From contig NZ_VCNP01000010.1 in NCBI RefSeq assembly GCF_006782915.1, positions 248,001-312,000 on the forward strand: a DNA stretch of 64,000 nucleotides, in the 5' to 3' direction. Below, one piece after another: positions 44,311 to 52,764 of this stretch. The DNA is from Streptomyces calvus. GTDB taxonomy: Bacteria > Actinomycetota > Actinomycetes > Streptomycetales > Streptomycetaceae. Under the pieces are notes generated by a model. The model worked only from the letters and a program-made list of their open reading frames with translations. It was not told the origin of the DNA and searched no databases. Both the position numbers and the translations under genes were made by a program. The number at the start of each line of letters is the position of its first letter. Within the stretch, counting starts at the first letter, position 1.

Positions 44311-45591
44311 ATGATCAGAAGAAAACGGCCGGTGGCAGGCGCCTGTGCCCTGCTCGCCGCCCTGACGGCCGGGATCGCCTTCCCGGCCGGGGCGGCCGCC
44401 GGTGAACCCACGAGCCAGGACGCGCCCAAGGTGAACCTCGTCCTCGACGTCAGCGGCTCGATGCGGGCCCGGGACATCGACGGCCGGTCCCGGATGGCGG
44501 CGGCGAAGCAGGCGTTCAACGAGGTGCTGGACGCGACGCCCGAGGAGGTGGAGCTGGGCATCCGGACCCTGGGCGCGGACTACGCGGGCGACGACCGCAA
44601 GGAGGGCTGCAAGGACACCGCGCAGCTCTACCCGGTCGGCCCGCTGGACCGCACGGAGGCCAAGACGGCGGTGGCCACGCTCGTCCCGACGGGCTGGACG
44701 CCGATCGGCCCCGCCCTGCTGGAGGCGGCCGACGACCTCGACGGCGGCGACGGCTCCAAGCGGATCGTGCTGATCAGCGACGGCGAGGACACCTGCGCCC
44801 CGCTCGACCCGTGCGAGGTGGCCCGGGAGATCGCGGCCAAGGGCATCGGCCTCACCATCGACACCCTGGGCCTGGTGCCGAACGTCAAGATGAGCCGGCA
44901 ACTCAGCTGTATCGCGGAGGCGACCGGCGGCACCTACACCTCGGTCGAGCACCAGGACGAACTCACCGACCGGGTCAACGAGTTGGTGGACCGGGCGGCC
45001 GATCCGGTGGTGACGCCGGTGGCCACGCAGGGCGCGGACTCCTGCGACCGGGCGCCGGTGCTGACGTCCGGTCTCTACACCGACCGGGAGGAGTTCGGGC
45101 AGCAGCGCTGGTACCGGGTGGAGGTGCTGCCGGGGCAGGAGTTGCGCGCCTCGGTGAGCGTGGCCGCGGACCGGGCCGTGCGCCCGGACCACGGCGTGCT
45201 GCTGCGGGCCGTCACGGTGCACGGCCGTGAGACCGTGCGCGGCGAGGCGACCGGCAACGGCCGTACGGACGTGCTGTCCACCGGTCTGCGCCATCCCGAG
45301 CCCGAGCGGGACGACGCGGACGGCGACGGCGACAAGCCGGCCGCCGAGACCGTGTGCCTGGTGGTGACCAACTCGTTCTCGGCGGACACCGGAGTGAAGA
45401 CCACGCCCGGTCTGCCGCTGGAGCTGACCGTCGACGTGGTGGAGGGGCCGGACGGCGCGAGTGACGTGGCGTCGTTCGGGCTGGGCCGGGGCTGGTGGCT
45501 GCTGGGCGCGCTGGTCGTCACCGGCTTCCTCGCCGGTCTCGTGTGGGGCTGGCTGTCACGCTGGCGGGTCGCCGTCTGGAGGACCAACTGA
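44311..45591 (+). CDS. Secreted or membrane-anchored von Willebrand factor A protein
   Basis: The protein has 426 residues. A signal peptide (1-29) is followed by the VWA domain (about 38-220). Its metal-ion site is D-V-S-G-S, with the Thr of PTGWTPIG and the Asp of LISDGEDTC. Four cysteines (GCKDT, TCAPLDPC, LSCIAEA) may make disulfides. A beta-rich domain (about 235-390) and one C-terminal membrane helix (WWLLGALVVTGFLAGLVWGW) follow. The TGA overlaps the ATG of the next gene by one base. It probably binds protein partners on the cell surface. Confidence 0.88.
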   Translation: MIRRKRPVAGACALLAALTAGIAFPAGAAAGEPTSQDAPKVNLVLDVSGSMRARDIDGRSRMAAAKQAFNEVLDATPEEVELGIRTLGADYAGDDRKEGCKDTAQLYPVGPLDRTEAKTAVATLVPTGWTPIGPALLEAADDLDGGDGSKRIVLISDGEDTCAPLDPCEVAREIAAKGIGLTIDTLGLVPNVKMSRQLSCIAEATGGTYTSVEHQDELTDRVNELVDRAADPVVTPVATQGADSCDRAPVLTSGLYTDREEFGQQRWYRVEVLPGQELRASVSVAADRAVRPDHGVLLRAVTVHGRETVRGEATGNGRTDVLSTGLRHPEPERDDADGDGDKPAAETVCLVVTNSFSADTGVKTTPGLPLELTVDVVEGPDGASDVASFGLGRGWWLLGALVVTGFLAGLVWGWLSRWRVAVWRTN

Positions 45592-46400
45592 TGCGCCTGG
45601 TACGTCTTGTGAGCGCCGCCCTGCTGCTGCTCGGGTCGGCCGCCGCTCCCGCCGCGGCCGACTCCTCCCCCTCCCCGAGCGCGTCCGAGGACGGCGGGGC
45701 TCCCACGCGCGCGGGCACCTCGTTCCGCACCGCGGCGGAGGTCGCGCAGGGGCGGACGGCCACGGCGCGCGCCTCCACCGGCGACTACCTGTACTGGTCG
45801 TTCCCGGCGGACGCCGGGCAGCGCCCCACCGTCCGGGCGTCGGTGAAGCTGCCGGAGAGCCACGCGGCGCAGACCTGGCAGATCGACGTGTACGACGGTC
45901 TGCGCCGCCGTCAGGCCTGCCAGTACGGCGCCCAGACCCGCACCGCCGGGCCGGACGCGGCCTCCGTGGAACTGGCGTGCGTGCTGCGCACGGTGCGCGG
46001 CTGGGCAGAGCCGTGGTCCGACGACCCGCTGCCGGGGACGTACTACGTCCGGCTCACGGCGCTGCGGGTGCCCACGGCCGACCTGGGCCAGGCGGTGGAC
46101 GCCGAACTGCGGGTCGAGTCCAAGGACATGGGCGGCGCGGCCGCGGTGGACGGCGCGCTGTCGCAGCCGCTGGTGCCGGGCATCGCGGCCCGCGCCGGGA
46201 CGGACGGCGCGGAGGACGACGACTCGCCCTCGGCCGTGCTGGCGGGTCTGGAGCCCGAGGACGGCTGGGCCTCCGGCTGGTGGTCCGACCGCTGGATATG
46301 GACGGCGGCGGGCGGCGCGCTGGCCGCGCTGGCGGGGGTCGCCGGGTACCGGCTGACCCGGGGGTCCGGGCGTCCGCCCGGGGTGCCGCCGAACGCGTGA
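45591..46400 (+). CDS. Secreted partner protein with C-terminal membrane helix
   Basis: The protein has 269 residues. A signal peptide (1-24, APAAA) leads to a beta-rich domain (RTAAEVAQGRTATARAST, DYLYWSFPADAG, TYYVRLTALR) like that of the preceding VWA protein. An acidic stretch (GAEDDDSPSAV) precedes the C-terminal helix WIWTAAGGALAALAGVAGYRL. It is translated immediately after the VWA gene, so the two probably form one surface complex. The domain has no name known to me. Confidence 0.8.
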   Translation: MRLVRLVSAALLLLGSAAAPAAADSSPSPSASEDGGAPTRAGTSFRTAAEVAQGRTATARASTGDYLYWSFPADAGQRPTVRASVKLPESHAAQTWQIDVYDGLRRRQACQYGAQTRTAGPDAASVELACVLRTVRGWAEPWSDDPLPGTYYVRLTALRVPTADLGQAVDAELRVESKDMGGAAAVDGALSQPLVPGIAARAGTDGAEDDDSPSAVLAGLEPEDGWASGWWSDRWIWTAAGGALAALAGVAGYRLTRGSGRPPGVPPNA

Positions 46401-46408
46401 CGTCCCAC

Positions 46409-46437
46409 CGGAAGGCCCGCCCCGTGCGGGCCTTCCG
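46409..46437. terminator. Bidirectional hairpin terminator
   Basis: CGGAAGGCCCGC (46409-46420) and GCGGGCCTTCCG (46426-46437) make a perfect 12-bp stem with a 5-nt loop between convergent genes. Confidence 0.85.
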
Positions 46438-46442
46438 TCGTC

Positions 46443-47072
46443 TCACGGTTCGCGCAGGGTCTTGGCGAGCGTGCCGTCGCCGGCCACCCGTACGAGGCCG
46501 GCGCGCACGGCGTCGGCCAGGGTCAGCTCGCCGCGGCTGATCGCCGTACAGGTCGCGGTGTCCAGGGACAGCAGGGCGTCGGGCTCCCCTGGGGCGGGGC
46601 CGTCGCCGTACACCGGCCCGTCCCCGGCACCGGCGTGCAGATGGAACCTGCCCTCCTCCAGGCGGACTTCGACGAGGCCCGTCTCCCCGTCCAGGGCCCG
46701 CAGCAGGGGCAGCGCGAACCAGTGCGCCCGTACCGCGTCCGTGGGCCCCCGCTCCCCGAGTTCCGCCTCGCCCCAGGCGCCGAGGGCCTGGAGCACGGGC
46801 AGCAACGCCCGTCCGCGGGCGGTGAGTTCGTACACGTACGCCGCTCCGGGCGGGGGCAGCCGGCGCCGGGTGGCGAGGCCGTCGCGTTCCATGTCCTTCA
46901 GCCGGGAGGCCAGTACGTCCGTGCTGACGCCGGGCAGGTCCGCGTGCAGGTCGGTGTAGCGGCGCGGGCCGGCCAGCAGTTCGCGGACGATCAGCAGGGT
47001 CCAGCGGTCGCCGACGGCGTCGAGCGCACGCGCGGCGGAACAGTACTGGTCGTAGCTTCGGCGAGGTGACAT
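46443..47072 (-). CDS. HxlR family transcriptional regulator
   Basis: The regulator has 209 residues. The winged helix (about 5-100) is the HxlR type: YDQYCSAARALDAVGDRWTLLIVRELLAGPRRYTDL (key residues C, G-D-R-W), SRLKDMERDGLATRR, AYVYELTARGRALLPVL. The C-terminal half (about 110-209) is an extra domain that may bind a ligand (SCP2-like pattern). The ATG at 47072 is given; 47090 is an alternative. It is divergent from an aminotransferase gene with two palindromic sites between, so it should control both. Confidence 0.88.
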   Translation of the reverse strand: MSPRRSYDQYCSAARALDAVGDRWTLLIVRELLAGPRRYTDLHADLPGVSTDVLASRLKDMERDGLATRRRLPPPGAAYVYELTARGRALLPVLQALGAWGEAELGERGPTDAVRAHWFALPLLRALDGETGLVEVRLEEGRFHLHAGAGDGPVYGDGPAPGEPDALLSLDTATCTAISRGELTLADAVRAGLVRVAGDGTLAKTLREP

Positions 47073-47094
47073 GCGACGCAGTCTAGACATGTTG

Positions 47095-47129
47095 TTGGAC
47101 TTTCCAAGCTCCTACTTGGTAAAACCAAG
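47095..47129. promoter_or_regulatory. Twin operators in the HxlR/aminotransferase gap
   Basis: Two palindromes of the form TTGGW-N3-WCCAA lie in tandem: TTGGA-CTT-TCCAA (47095-47107) and CTTGGT-AAA-ACCAAG (47115-47129). Their centres are 21 bp apart, about two helical turns, suiting two regulator dimers on one face of the DNA. Confidence 0.75.
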
Positions 47130-47153
47130 CAACACCAGAAACCGGAGGGGCGC

Positions 47154-48362
47154 ATGGAGTTCCGGCAGTCGAGCAAGCTCAGCGAGGTCTGTTACGAGAT
47201 CCGCGGTCCGGTCATCGAGCACGCCAACGCGCTGGAGGAGGCGGGCCACAGCGTGCTGCGCCTCAACACCGGCAACCCGGCCCTGTTCGGTTTCGAGGCG
47301 CCGGAAGAGATCCTCCAGGACATGATCCGGATGCTGCCGCAGGCGCACGGCTACACCGATTCGCGGGGGATCCTCTCCGCCCGCCGCGCGGTGGCCCAGC
47401 GCTACCAGACCCTGGGCCTGGAGGTGGACGTGGACGACGTCTTCCTCGGCAACGGCGTCTCCGAGCTGGTGTCGATGGCCGTACAGGCGCTGCTGGAGGA
47501 CGGCGACGAAATCCTGATCCCGGCGCCCGACTTCCCCCTGTGGACGGCGGTGACCACCCTCGCCGGCGGCAAGGCGGTCCACTACCTGTGCGACGAACAG
47601 GCCGACTGGTACCCGGACCTGGACGACATGGCGTCGAAGATCACGGACCGCACCAAGGCCGTGGTCGTCATCAACCCCAACAACCCGACCGGCGCGGTGT
47701 ACCCGAAGGAGATCGTCGAGGGCATCCTCGATCTCGCCCGCCGGCACGGCCTGATGGTCCTCGCCGACGAGATCTACGACCAGATCCTCTACGACGACGC
47801 CGTGCACCACTCGGCCGCCGCGCTCGCCCCCGACCTGGTGGTGCTGACCTTCTGCGGCCTGTCCAAGACCTACCGCGTGGCCGGGTTCCGCTCCGGCTGG
47901 CTGGTGGTCACCGGTCCGAAGCAGCACGCGAAGGACTACCTCGAGGGCCTGACCATGCTGGCCTCCATGCGGCTGTGCGCCAACGCGCCCGCCCAGTACG
48001 CCATCCAGGCGGCGCTCGGCGGCCGGCAGTCCATCCGCGAGCTGACCGCGCCGGGCGGGCGGCTGCGCGAACAGCGGGACATCGCCTGGGAGAAGCTGAA
48101 CGAGATCCCCGGCGTGAGCTGCGTGAAGCCGAAGGGCGCGCTGTACGCGTTCCCGCGCATCGATCCGGCCGTGCACAGGATCCACGACGACGAGAAGTTC
48201 GTCCTGGACCTGCTCCTGCGGGAGAAGATCCAAGTGGTGCAGGGCACCGGCTTCAACTGGCCGTCCCCCGACCACTTCCGCATCCTCACCCTGCCGCACG
48301 CGGAGGACCTGGAGGCGGCGATCGGCCGGATCGGACGCTTCCTGAGCGGCTACCGGCAATAG
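47154..48362 (+). CDS. PLP-dependent aminotransferase (AlaA-like)
   Basis: The enzyme has 402 residues in class I/II of fold-type I. NPNNPTGAVYP is the PLP-binding segment, LADEIYDQILYDD carries the Asp and Tyr that hold the cofactor, and LSKTYRVAGFRSGW holds the Schiff-base Lys. The C-terminus has the substrate-carboxylate Arg in HFRILTLP. The closest group is alanine-synthesising transaminases (AlaA/AlaC). It starts about 24 bp after the twin operators and is likely controlled by the divergent HxlR regulator. Confidence 0.92.
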   Translation: MEFRQSSKLSEVCYEIRGPVIEHANALEEAGHSVLRLNTGNPALFGFEAPEEILQDMIRMLPQAHGYTDSRGILSARRAVAQRYQTLGLEVDVDDVFLGNGVSELVSMAVQALLEDGDEILIPAPDFPLWTAVTTLAGGKAVHYLCDEQADWYPDLDDMASKITDRTKAVVVINPNNPTGAVYPKEIVEGILDLARRHGLMVLADEIYDQILYDDAVHHSAAALAPDLVVLTFCGLSKTYRVAGFRSGWLVVTGPKQHAKDYLEGLTMLASMRLCANAPAQYAIQAALGGRQSIRELTAPGGRLREQRDIAWEKLNEIPGVSCVKPKGALYAFPRIDPAVHRIHDDEKFVLDLLLREKIQVVQGTGFNWPSPDHFRILTLPHAEDLEAAIGRIGRFLSGYRQ

Positions 48363-48391
48363 ACCCGGAAACCGTCGCCGGGGCGGGCGGG

Positions 48392-49165
48392 TCAGACGGG
48401 CGGCATCAGATCGCTCTCGCTGACGGTGTACGTCAGCGGGGGGTAGGTGAAGTCCGTTTCACGGTTCTCACGGCGCCGCAGCTGGTAGAACTCGCGGCTC
48501 TGCTCGTCGTCCGCCAAGGTCAGGCGCTCCCCCTGCGGGAGCCATGCGTCTCCGTCGCGGAACCGGACGACGGTCTTCGACGTTCGGAACGTGACACCCA
48601 GCCATGGGTTGTCCACCGCCCGGGCGGACGCGTCCAACACGATCTTGTGCCTGAGCCGCCGATTCGTGTCGACGGAGAACACGACGACACCGTGGTGGGT
48701 GAGAGGAATCTCGAACTTCTCACCACCATCGGACCCCTTCGATTCGAAGATCAGCTTCCTGGACGGGCCCGCTTCGGGATCGCGGTAGCAGGAGAAGACG
48801 GCGATGAACGACTCGTCGGCCAGATCGAGGGCCTGGTCGGAATGGCCGCCCATGGTCGTGTACGCGTTCGTGTAGCTCTCGATGAGGGCGTTGTTGAAGC
48901 CGGCCGAGAGCGCCGTACGCTCCTGGATCCGTCGCGCCAGCCGTTCGTGCACCGCCCGGAAACGCTGCGCCGGGCTGCCGTATCGAGTGGTGGTGCGGAC
49001 CAGGGGCACACCACCCGCTTCGTCGGTCCTGGTGAGCACGGCCCCTCGCCGTCCCTTTCCCACGTCCTCCCAGCGAACCGACGCGGACAGTTCCGCGAAG
49101 AGATTCCCGTCGGCCGGCACGGCGCACGAGAGGATCTCATCCGCGATCGTGGACTCGGGGGGCAC
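48392..49165 (-). CDS. AlkB-fold 2-oxoglutarate/Fe(II) dioxygenase-like protein (small)
   Basis: The protein has 257 residues. Iron ligands H108 and D110 (MGGHSD) and H173 (LRHKIV) are visible. R194 (VTFRTS), 21 residues after the distal His, fits the 2-oxoglutarate-binding Arg of AlkB-like enzymes. NNALIESYTNAYTT resembles the substrate-loop helix of that fold. GTG at 49165 has a GGGAG ribosome site and overlaps the upstream gene by 29 bases, so translation is coupled. The next gene upstream has the same catalytic architecture. The substrate is unknown; DNA repair, RNA modification and small-molecule hydroxylation are all possible. Confidence 0.72.
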   Translation of the reverse strand: MPPESTIADEILSCAVPADGNLFAELSASVRWEDVGKGRRGAVLTRTDEAGGVPLVRTTTRYGSPAQRFRAVHERLARRIQERTALSAGFNNALIESYTNAYTTMGGHSDQALDLADESFIAVFSCYRDPEAGPSRKLIFESKGSDGGEKFEIPLTHHGVVVFSVDTNRRLRHKIVLDASARAVDNPWLGVTFRTSKTVVRFRDGDAWLPQGERLTLADDEQSREFYQLRRRENRETDFTYPPLTYTVSESDLMPPV

Positions 49166-50378
49166 CGTAGTCTCCCTTGTTCATGCTGAAGCGAAATCCG
49201 TCGCCGTAATCGATGAAGCGCGAGGACCTGTTCTCCTCGGCGTACAGCCTGCGCAGCTCGTCCAAGCCGTCCGGTGTGGGTGGTTCCAGCTTCACCAGGC
49301 CGTCGGCCCGTGCGAGGAACGTGTGGCCGTCCTTGTGCACGGCTTCGGTGCTCGAACAGCGCACCACGTATCCCAGGCGGGTCGGGAGCAGCTCGGCGTC
49401 CAACGTCGAGGGCCGGATCTCGTGCGTGTACAGGCGGTTGGTGGACAGCGGCACGAAGAACACGGAACCGGCGTGGAGAGTCAGCGTGAACTGCGGCGGG
49501 AGCGCGACCGTGCCGCGTTCCCGGGTCGGCTCCTTGAGGCGGAAGTGGAGCCGGGTCAGCCCGCTGACGCCCTTCACACCGCGGTCGAAGGCGTCGTCGG
49601 CCAGGGGCTGCAGCCCGTCGAGCCGGTCATAGAAGGTGCAGAAGGCCATGATGCCGTTGACGGGCATGTCCTTGGTCTTGTCGGCATGGGCCGAGATTCT
49701 GGCCTTGGTCTGCTTGCGCTCGGCCGTGGCACGGGTGTTGTGGTAGATCTGCGCGAGCACGTGGTTCAGCGGTGCCTGGTTCCGGAAGACGGTGGCGGCC
49801 TCACGGTTCAGCGCCTCGACGATGCGCGTGTCGGTCGGACCGAATCCCTCGGTCGGCCCCGAGAGATTCGTGGAGCACCGGAGCAGGCGGAAATGCAGTG
49901 CGTCACCGTTCCGTGTGACCGGTGTGAGATAGATGCCGCTGCGATGGGCCGTTCCGGGCTTGGTGGACTCCGTCAGGGACTGGAACGCGTGCTCCGCACG
50001 GATCCGTCCGAAGTGATCGTCGCCGGGGTCGAAAAAACGGCGGTAGTACACGCCGACGCCGTGCACACGGAGCGGAACCCGGCCGAGGTCGACGAGGGTC
50101 CAGGCACCGGCGACGGCCTCGTGGTAACCGTGCGACAGCTCACGGAGGACGAACACCCGGGCAGCCGCCCGCAGTTGACCGATGTTGATCCCGGACACGT
50201 CACCACACAGGTAGACGGTCCGCCGCGCGAGGTCGGGCGAGCCGGAAGCCAGATCCTCCGGTGTGACGACGGACCCGAAGAAGTCCCTGATCGCGTCGTT
50301 GTCCTGCAACCCCGATGGCGCGACCAGGATGTTGTCCGCACCGTCGATCACGGCTTCTGCCGGGTCTGTCGTGCACAT
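49137..50378 (-). CDS. AlkB-fold 2-oxoglutarate/Fe(II) dioxygenase-like protein (large)
   Basis: The protein has 413 residues. An N-terminal region of about 195 residues has no assignment (RTVYLCGDVSG and YYRRFFDPGDDHFG are notable). The C-terminal catalytic domain has H231 and D233 (ISAHADKTKDM), H319 (LYTHEI) and R340 (GYVVRCS), again spaced 21 from the distal His. NGIMAFCTFYD follows the metal motif. The sequence is less GC-rich than its neighbours, and its HADKTKDM block reminds me of eukaryotic proteins, so lateral transfer is possible. ATG at 50378 was chosen over TTG at 50381. Confidence 0.75.
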   Translation of the reverse strand: MCTTDPAEAVIDGADNILVAPSGLQDNDAIRDFFGSVVTPEDLASGSPDLARRTVYLCGDVSGINIGQLRAAARVFVLRELSHGYHEAVAGAWTLVDLGRVPLRVHGVGVYYRRFFDPGDDHFGRIRAEHAFQSLTESTKPGTAHRSGIYLTPVTRNGDALHFRLLRCSTNLSGPTEGFGPTDTRIVEALNREAATVFRNQAPLNHVLAQIYHNTRATAERKQTKARISAHADKTKDMPVNGIMAFCTFYDRLDGLQPLADDAFDRGVKGVSGLTRLHFRLKEPTRERGTVALPPQFTLTLHAGSVFFVPLSTNRLYTHEIRPSTLDAELLPTRLGYVVRCSSTEAVHKDGHTFLARADGLVKLEPPTPDGLDELRRLYAEENRSSRFIDYGDGFRFSMNKGDYGAPRVHDRG

Positions 50379-50552
50379 CAAGCGGTACCTGTCATTCGAC
50401 GATCTCGCGGATCTCTCACACCTGCGGGCATGGAAACGGCCCGCACTCTTTCATCGCGTCGCGCAACGCGAACGAAAGGAGACGGACCGTCGAACCGTGA
50501 TGATCTCACGGGGGTTCGACAGCGGGCAACGGGTTCTGCTGGACGGGCGCCG

Positions 50553-51254
50553 TCAGGCGGTGAGCGGATCCGTGTCGGGGTGGCCCGGTGCCTGCTGCCG
50601 TCCGGGGGACGAGACCCGTACCCCGATCTCCTCCCCCAGCGCCGTCACCGCACCCTCCAGGACGTCCGGGCCGACGATGTTGATCAGCAGCAGACCGAGC
50701 GCGTACGACTTCTGCGTGTCCGTCATCTCGCTCGCGGCCAGCGACTCCACGGCCGTCGCCAGGTCCTGCTGCTCCTGCTCGGGCAGGTTCTGCAGCAGGG
50801 CCAGGCAGAAGGCGGGGAGGGCGACGCGGGCCCGCTCGAACCGCACCCCGCGCATGATCCGGGTGACCTGCTGGGAGCGGTCCTTGGCACGCACCCGGTC
50901 CACACCGCGGTCGGCGACGCCCAGCAGCAGCGCGAGGATGAGGTTGGGGCCGACGCCGACCTCCTGGTCCCCGATGCGGACGTTGAACAGCGAGCTGCGG
51001 AACAGGGCCAGCGCGGCCAGTCCGGCGACCAGCACCTGGAGCGCCGCCGTCTGGTCCGGGGCGTTCGAACCGAACCGCCAGTCGAAGGCACGGATGATCC
51101 ACAGGACCCCGACGCTCGCCGCCGTGTTGAGCAGGACGTAGAACCAGGCGCTGGCGACTCCGAGGAGGGCGGAGGGACGGTCGCGGTAGCGTGACATCAG
51201 CTCCGCCGTGCCCACCAGCGCCCCCAGTACGCCCGCCGCGACAAATCCCTGCAC
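50553..51254 (-). CDS. Membrane protein with cytoplasmic C-terminal domain
   Basis: The protein has 233 residues. Three membrane helices (FVAAGVLGALVGTAELM, LGVASAWFYVLLNTAASVGVLWII, LQVLVAGLAALALFRSSLF) are followed by a soluble helical region (from about 95), with VRAKDRSQQVTRIMRGVRFERARVALPAFCLALLQNLPEQ outlined by its K-D-R-S and R-G-V-R-F motifs. No transporter or enzyme motif is seen. GTG at 51254 has a GGGAGG ribosome site 7 bases before. It follows the winged-helix gene by 57 bp and is likely in its operon. Confidence 0.8.
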   Translation of the reverse strand: MQGFVAAGVLGALVGTAELMSRYRDRPSALLGVASAWFYVLLNTAASVGVLWIIRAFDWRFGSNAPDQTAALQVLVAGLAALALFRSSLFNVRIGDQEVGVGPNLILALLLGVADRGVDRVRAKDRSQQVTRIMRGVRFERARVALPAFCLALLQNLPEQEQQDLATAVESLAASEMTDTQKSYALGLLLINIVGPDVLEGAVTALGEEIGVRVSSPGRQQAPGHPDTDPLTA

Positions 51255-51311
51255 CTGGTGGCCTCCCGCCCTTCTCGCGTGCCCGAACCGGTCCCTGCAC
51301 CGTCGTACGGA

Positions 51312-51638
51312 CTACCGCGCCCCCTCGACGAACCGCCGTCCGGCGGCGGTGAGTTCCAGCGCCTCGTCGGCGCCCGCCGGGATCACCTCCACCAGTTCCA
51401 GGCGCCGGAGCACCTCCACCGCCTCGGCGATCTGCAGCGTGGTGAGCCCGAGTTCGGCACGCAGCTCGCCGACCGCCGTGCGCGACCGGCCGTCGAGGGC
51501 GTGCACCACCCGCGTCGCGTGGGGCGGCAGCGCGTCCGTGGAGCGGGCGTCCCCGGCCGGTGCCCGGCCGGACGGGAACTGACGGCTCGTCGCGTCGAGA
51601 AACGTACTGAACGGATCCACGGAGTGGTCCCTGGACAT
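51312..51638 (-). CDS. Winged-helix (MarR-like) DNA-binding protein
   Basis: The protein has 108 residues. It has only a winged-helix pattern (about 38-105): ATRVVHALDGRSRTAVGELRAELGLTTLQIAEAVEVLRRLELVEVIPAG, with the recognition helix near LTTLQIAEAVEVL. The first 35 residues are polar. ATG at 51638 is backed by GGGAGGACC. It precedes the membrane protein and is divergent from the small kinase gene with 158 bp between, so it may regulate the kinases. It lacks an effector domain. Confidence 0.75.
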   Translation of the reverse strand: MSRDHSVDPFSTFLDATSRQFPSGRAPAGDARSTDALPPHATRVVHALDGRSRTAVGELRAELGLTTLQIAEAVEVLRRLELVEVIPAGADEALELTAAGRRFVEGAR

Positions 51639-51796
51639 CCCGGTCCTCCCTGAAGCGACACAACCATCGCACCACATCACCCTGTTGGGCGGCTTTGCAC
51701 GCAGACCGTCCCGGTTGGGGCGCGTCCGCCTACTATACGAGTGCGACATGGATCACAGGGTCCGTTCCGGTCCGCGCGAACACGGGGAGAGCGCCG

Positions 51797-52687
51797 ATGG
51801 ACACCCGAAACCGGACGCTGCTCATGGACCGCTGGGCGATCGGCCCGCGGCTGGGCCGGGGCGGGACGGGCACCGTCTACCGCGCCGTCGACCGGGCCAC
51901 CGGCGCACGGTGCGCCGTGAAGGTCCTGCGCGGTGACGCCTCCTCGCACCCTGCGGGCGGGGATCCGCGCGTGCTGCGGGAGTTGCGTACGGCCGAAGCC
52001 CTCATCCACCCCCATGTGGTGCGCACCCATGCCTGCGGGTACGCGGACGGGCGGTACTTCCTGGTGATGGAGCTGTGCGAGGGCGGCAGCCTGGAGGAGC
52101 GGGTGCGGCGCGGCGGGCCGCTCGGCCCGGACGCGGCCGTCGCCCTGTTCCTCGACGTGCTGGACGGTCTGCACCACGCGCACACCGCGCCCCTGGAGGC
52201 CCTCGACGCCGAGGGCAGGCGGGTCCCGGTCACCGGCGTGGTCCACCGGGACATCAAGCCGCACAACCTGCTGCTGACGGGCGACCCGTCGGCGCCCCGC
52301 GTGAAGATCGCCGACTTCGGGCTGGCCAAGTCGTACGAACTGGCCGGGGCGAGCGGGCTGACCCGTACCGGCGCGTCGGCGGGGACACCGGCCTTCATGC
52401 CCCGGCAGCAGGTCGTCAACTTCAAGTACGCGCGGCCCGACGTGGACGTCTGGGCGGTCGCGGCGTCCCTGTACTACGTCCTGAGCGGCGGCTGCACCCC
52501 GCGGGACTTCCCACCGGGCCGCGACCCCTGGCTCACCGCCTGGCACGGCGCGCCCGTCCCGCTGTCCGAGCGGGCGCCGGACACGCCCGCGCGGCTGGCC
52601 CGCCTCGTCGACGACGCCCTGACCGACACTCCGCACATCCGCTTCGCCACCGCCGCCGCCCTCCGGTCGGCGCTGGCCGCGCTGTAG
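51797..52687 (+). CDS. Ser/Thr protein kinase (kinase domain only)
   Basis: The kinase has 296 residues with no membrane helix or sensor domain. The glycine loop is LGRGGTGTVY, the Lys AVKVL, the catalytic loop HRDIKPHN and the metal motif ADFGLAK. The APE position reads PRQQ in GTPAFMPRQQV, so the usual Glu is Gln; this variant is known in some actinobacterial kinases. GGGGAGA precedes ATG at 51797. It is followed 77 bp later by a kinase fused to a helical-repeat region, probably in one operon. Confidence 0.9.
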   Translation: MDTRNRTLLMDRWAIGPRLGRGGTGTVYRAVDRATGARCAVKVLRGDASSHPAGGDPRVLRELRTAEALIHPHVVRTHACGYADGRYFLVMELCEGGSLEERVRRGGPLGPDAAVALFLDVLDGLHHAHTAPLEALDAEGRRVPVTGVVHRDIKPHNLLLTGDPSAPRVKIADFGLAKSYELAGASGLTRTGASAGTPAFMPRQQVVNFKYARPDVDVWAVAASLYYVLSGGCTPRDFPPGRDPWLTAWHGAPVPLSERAPDTPARLARLVDDALTDTPHIRFATAAALRSALAAL

Positions 52688-52764
52688 TCCCACCACGGCA
52701 GTCCCGCCACCGCGGCGCCACCCGGCCGCCTCCCCCACCTGCCTCTCGCGGAAGGACCCGTCTC

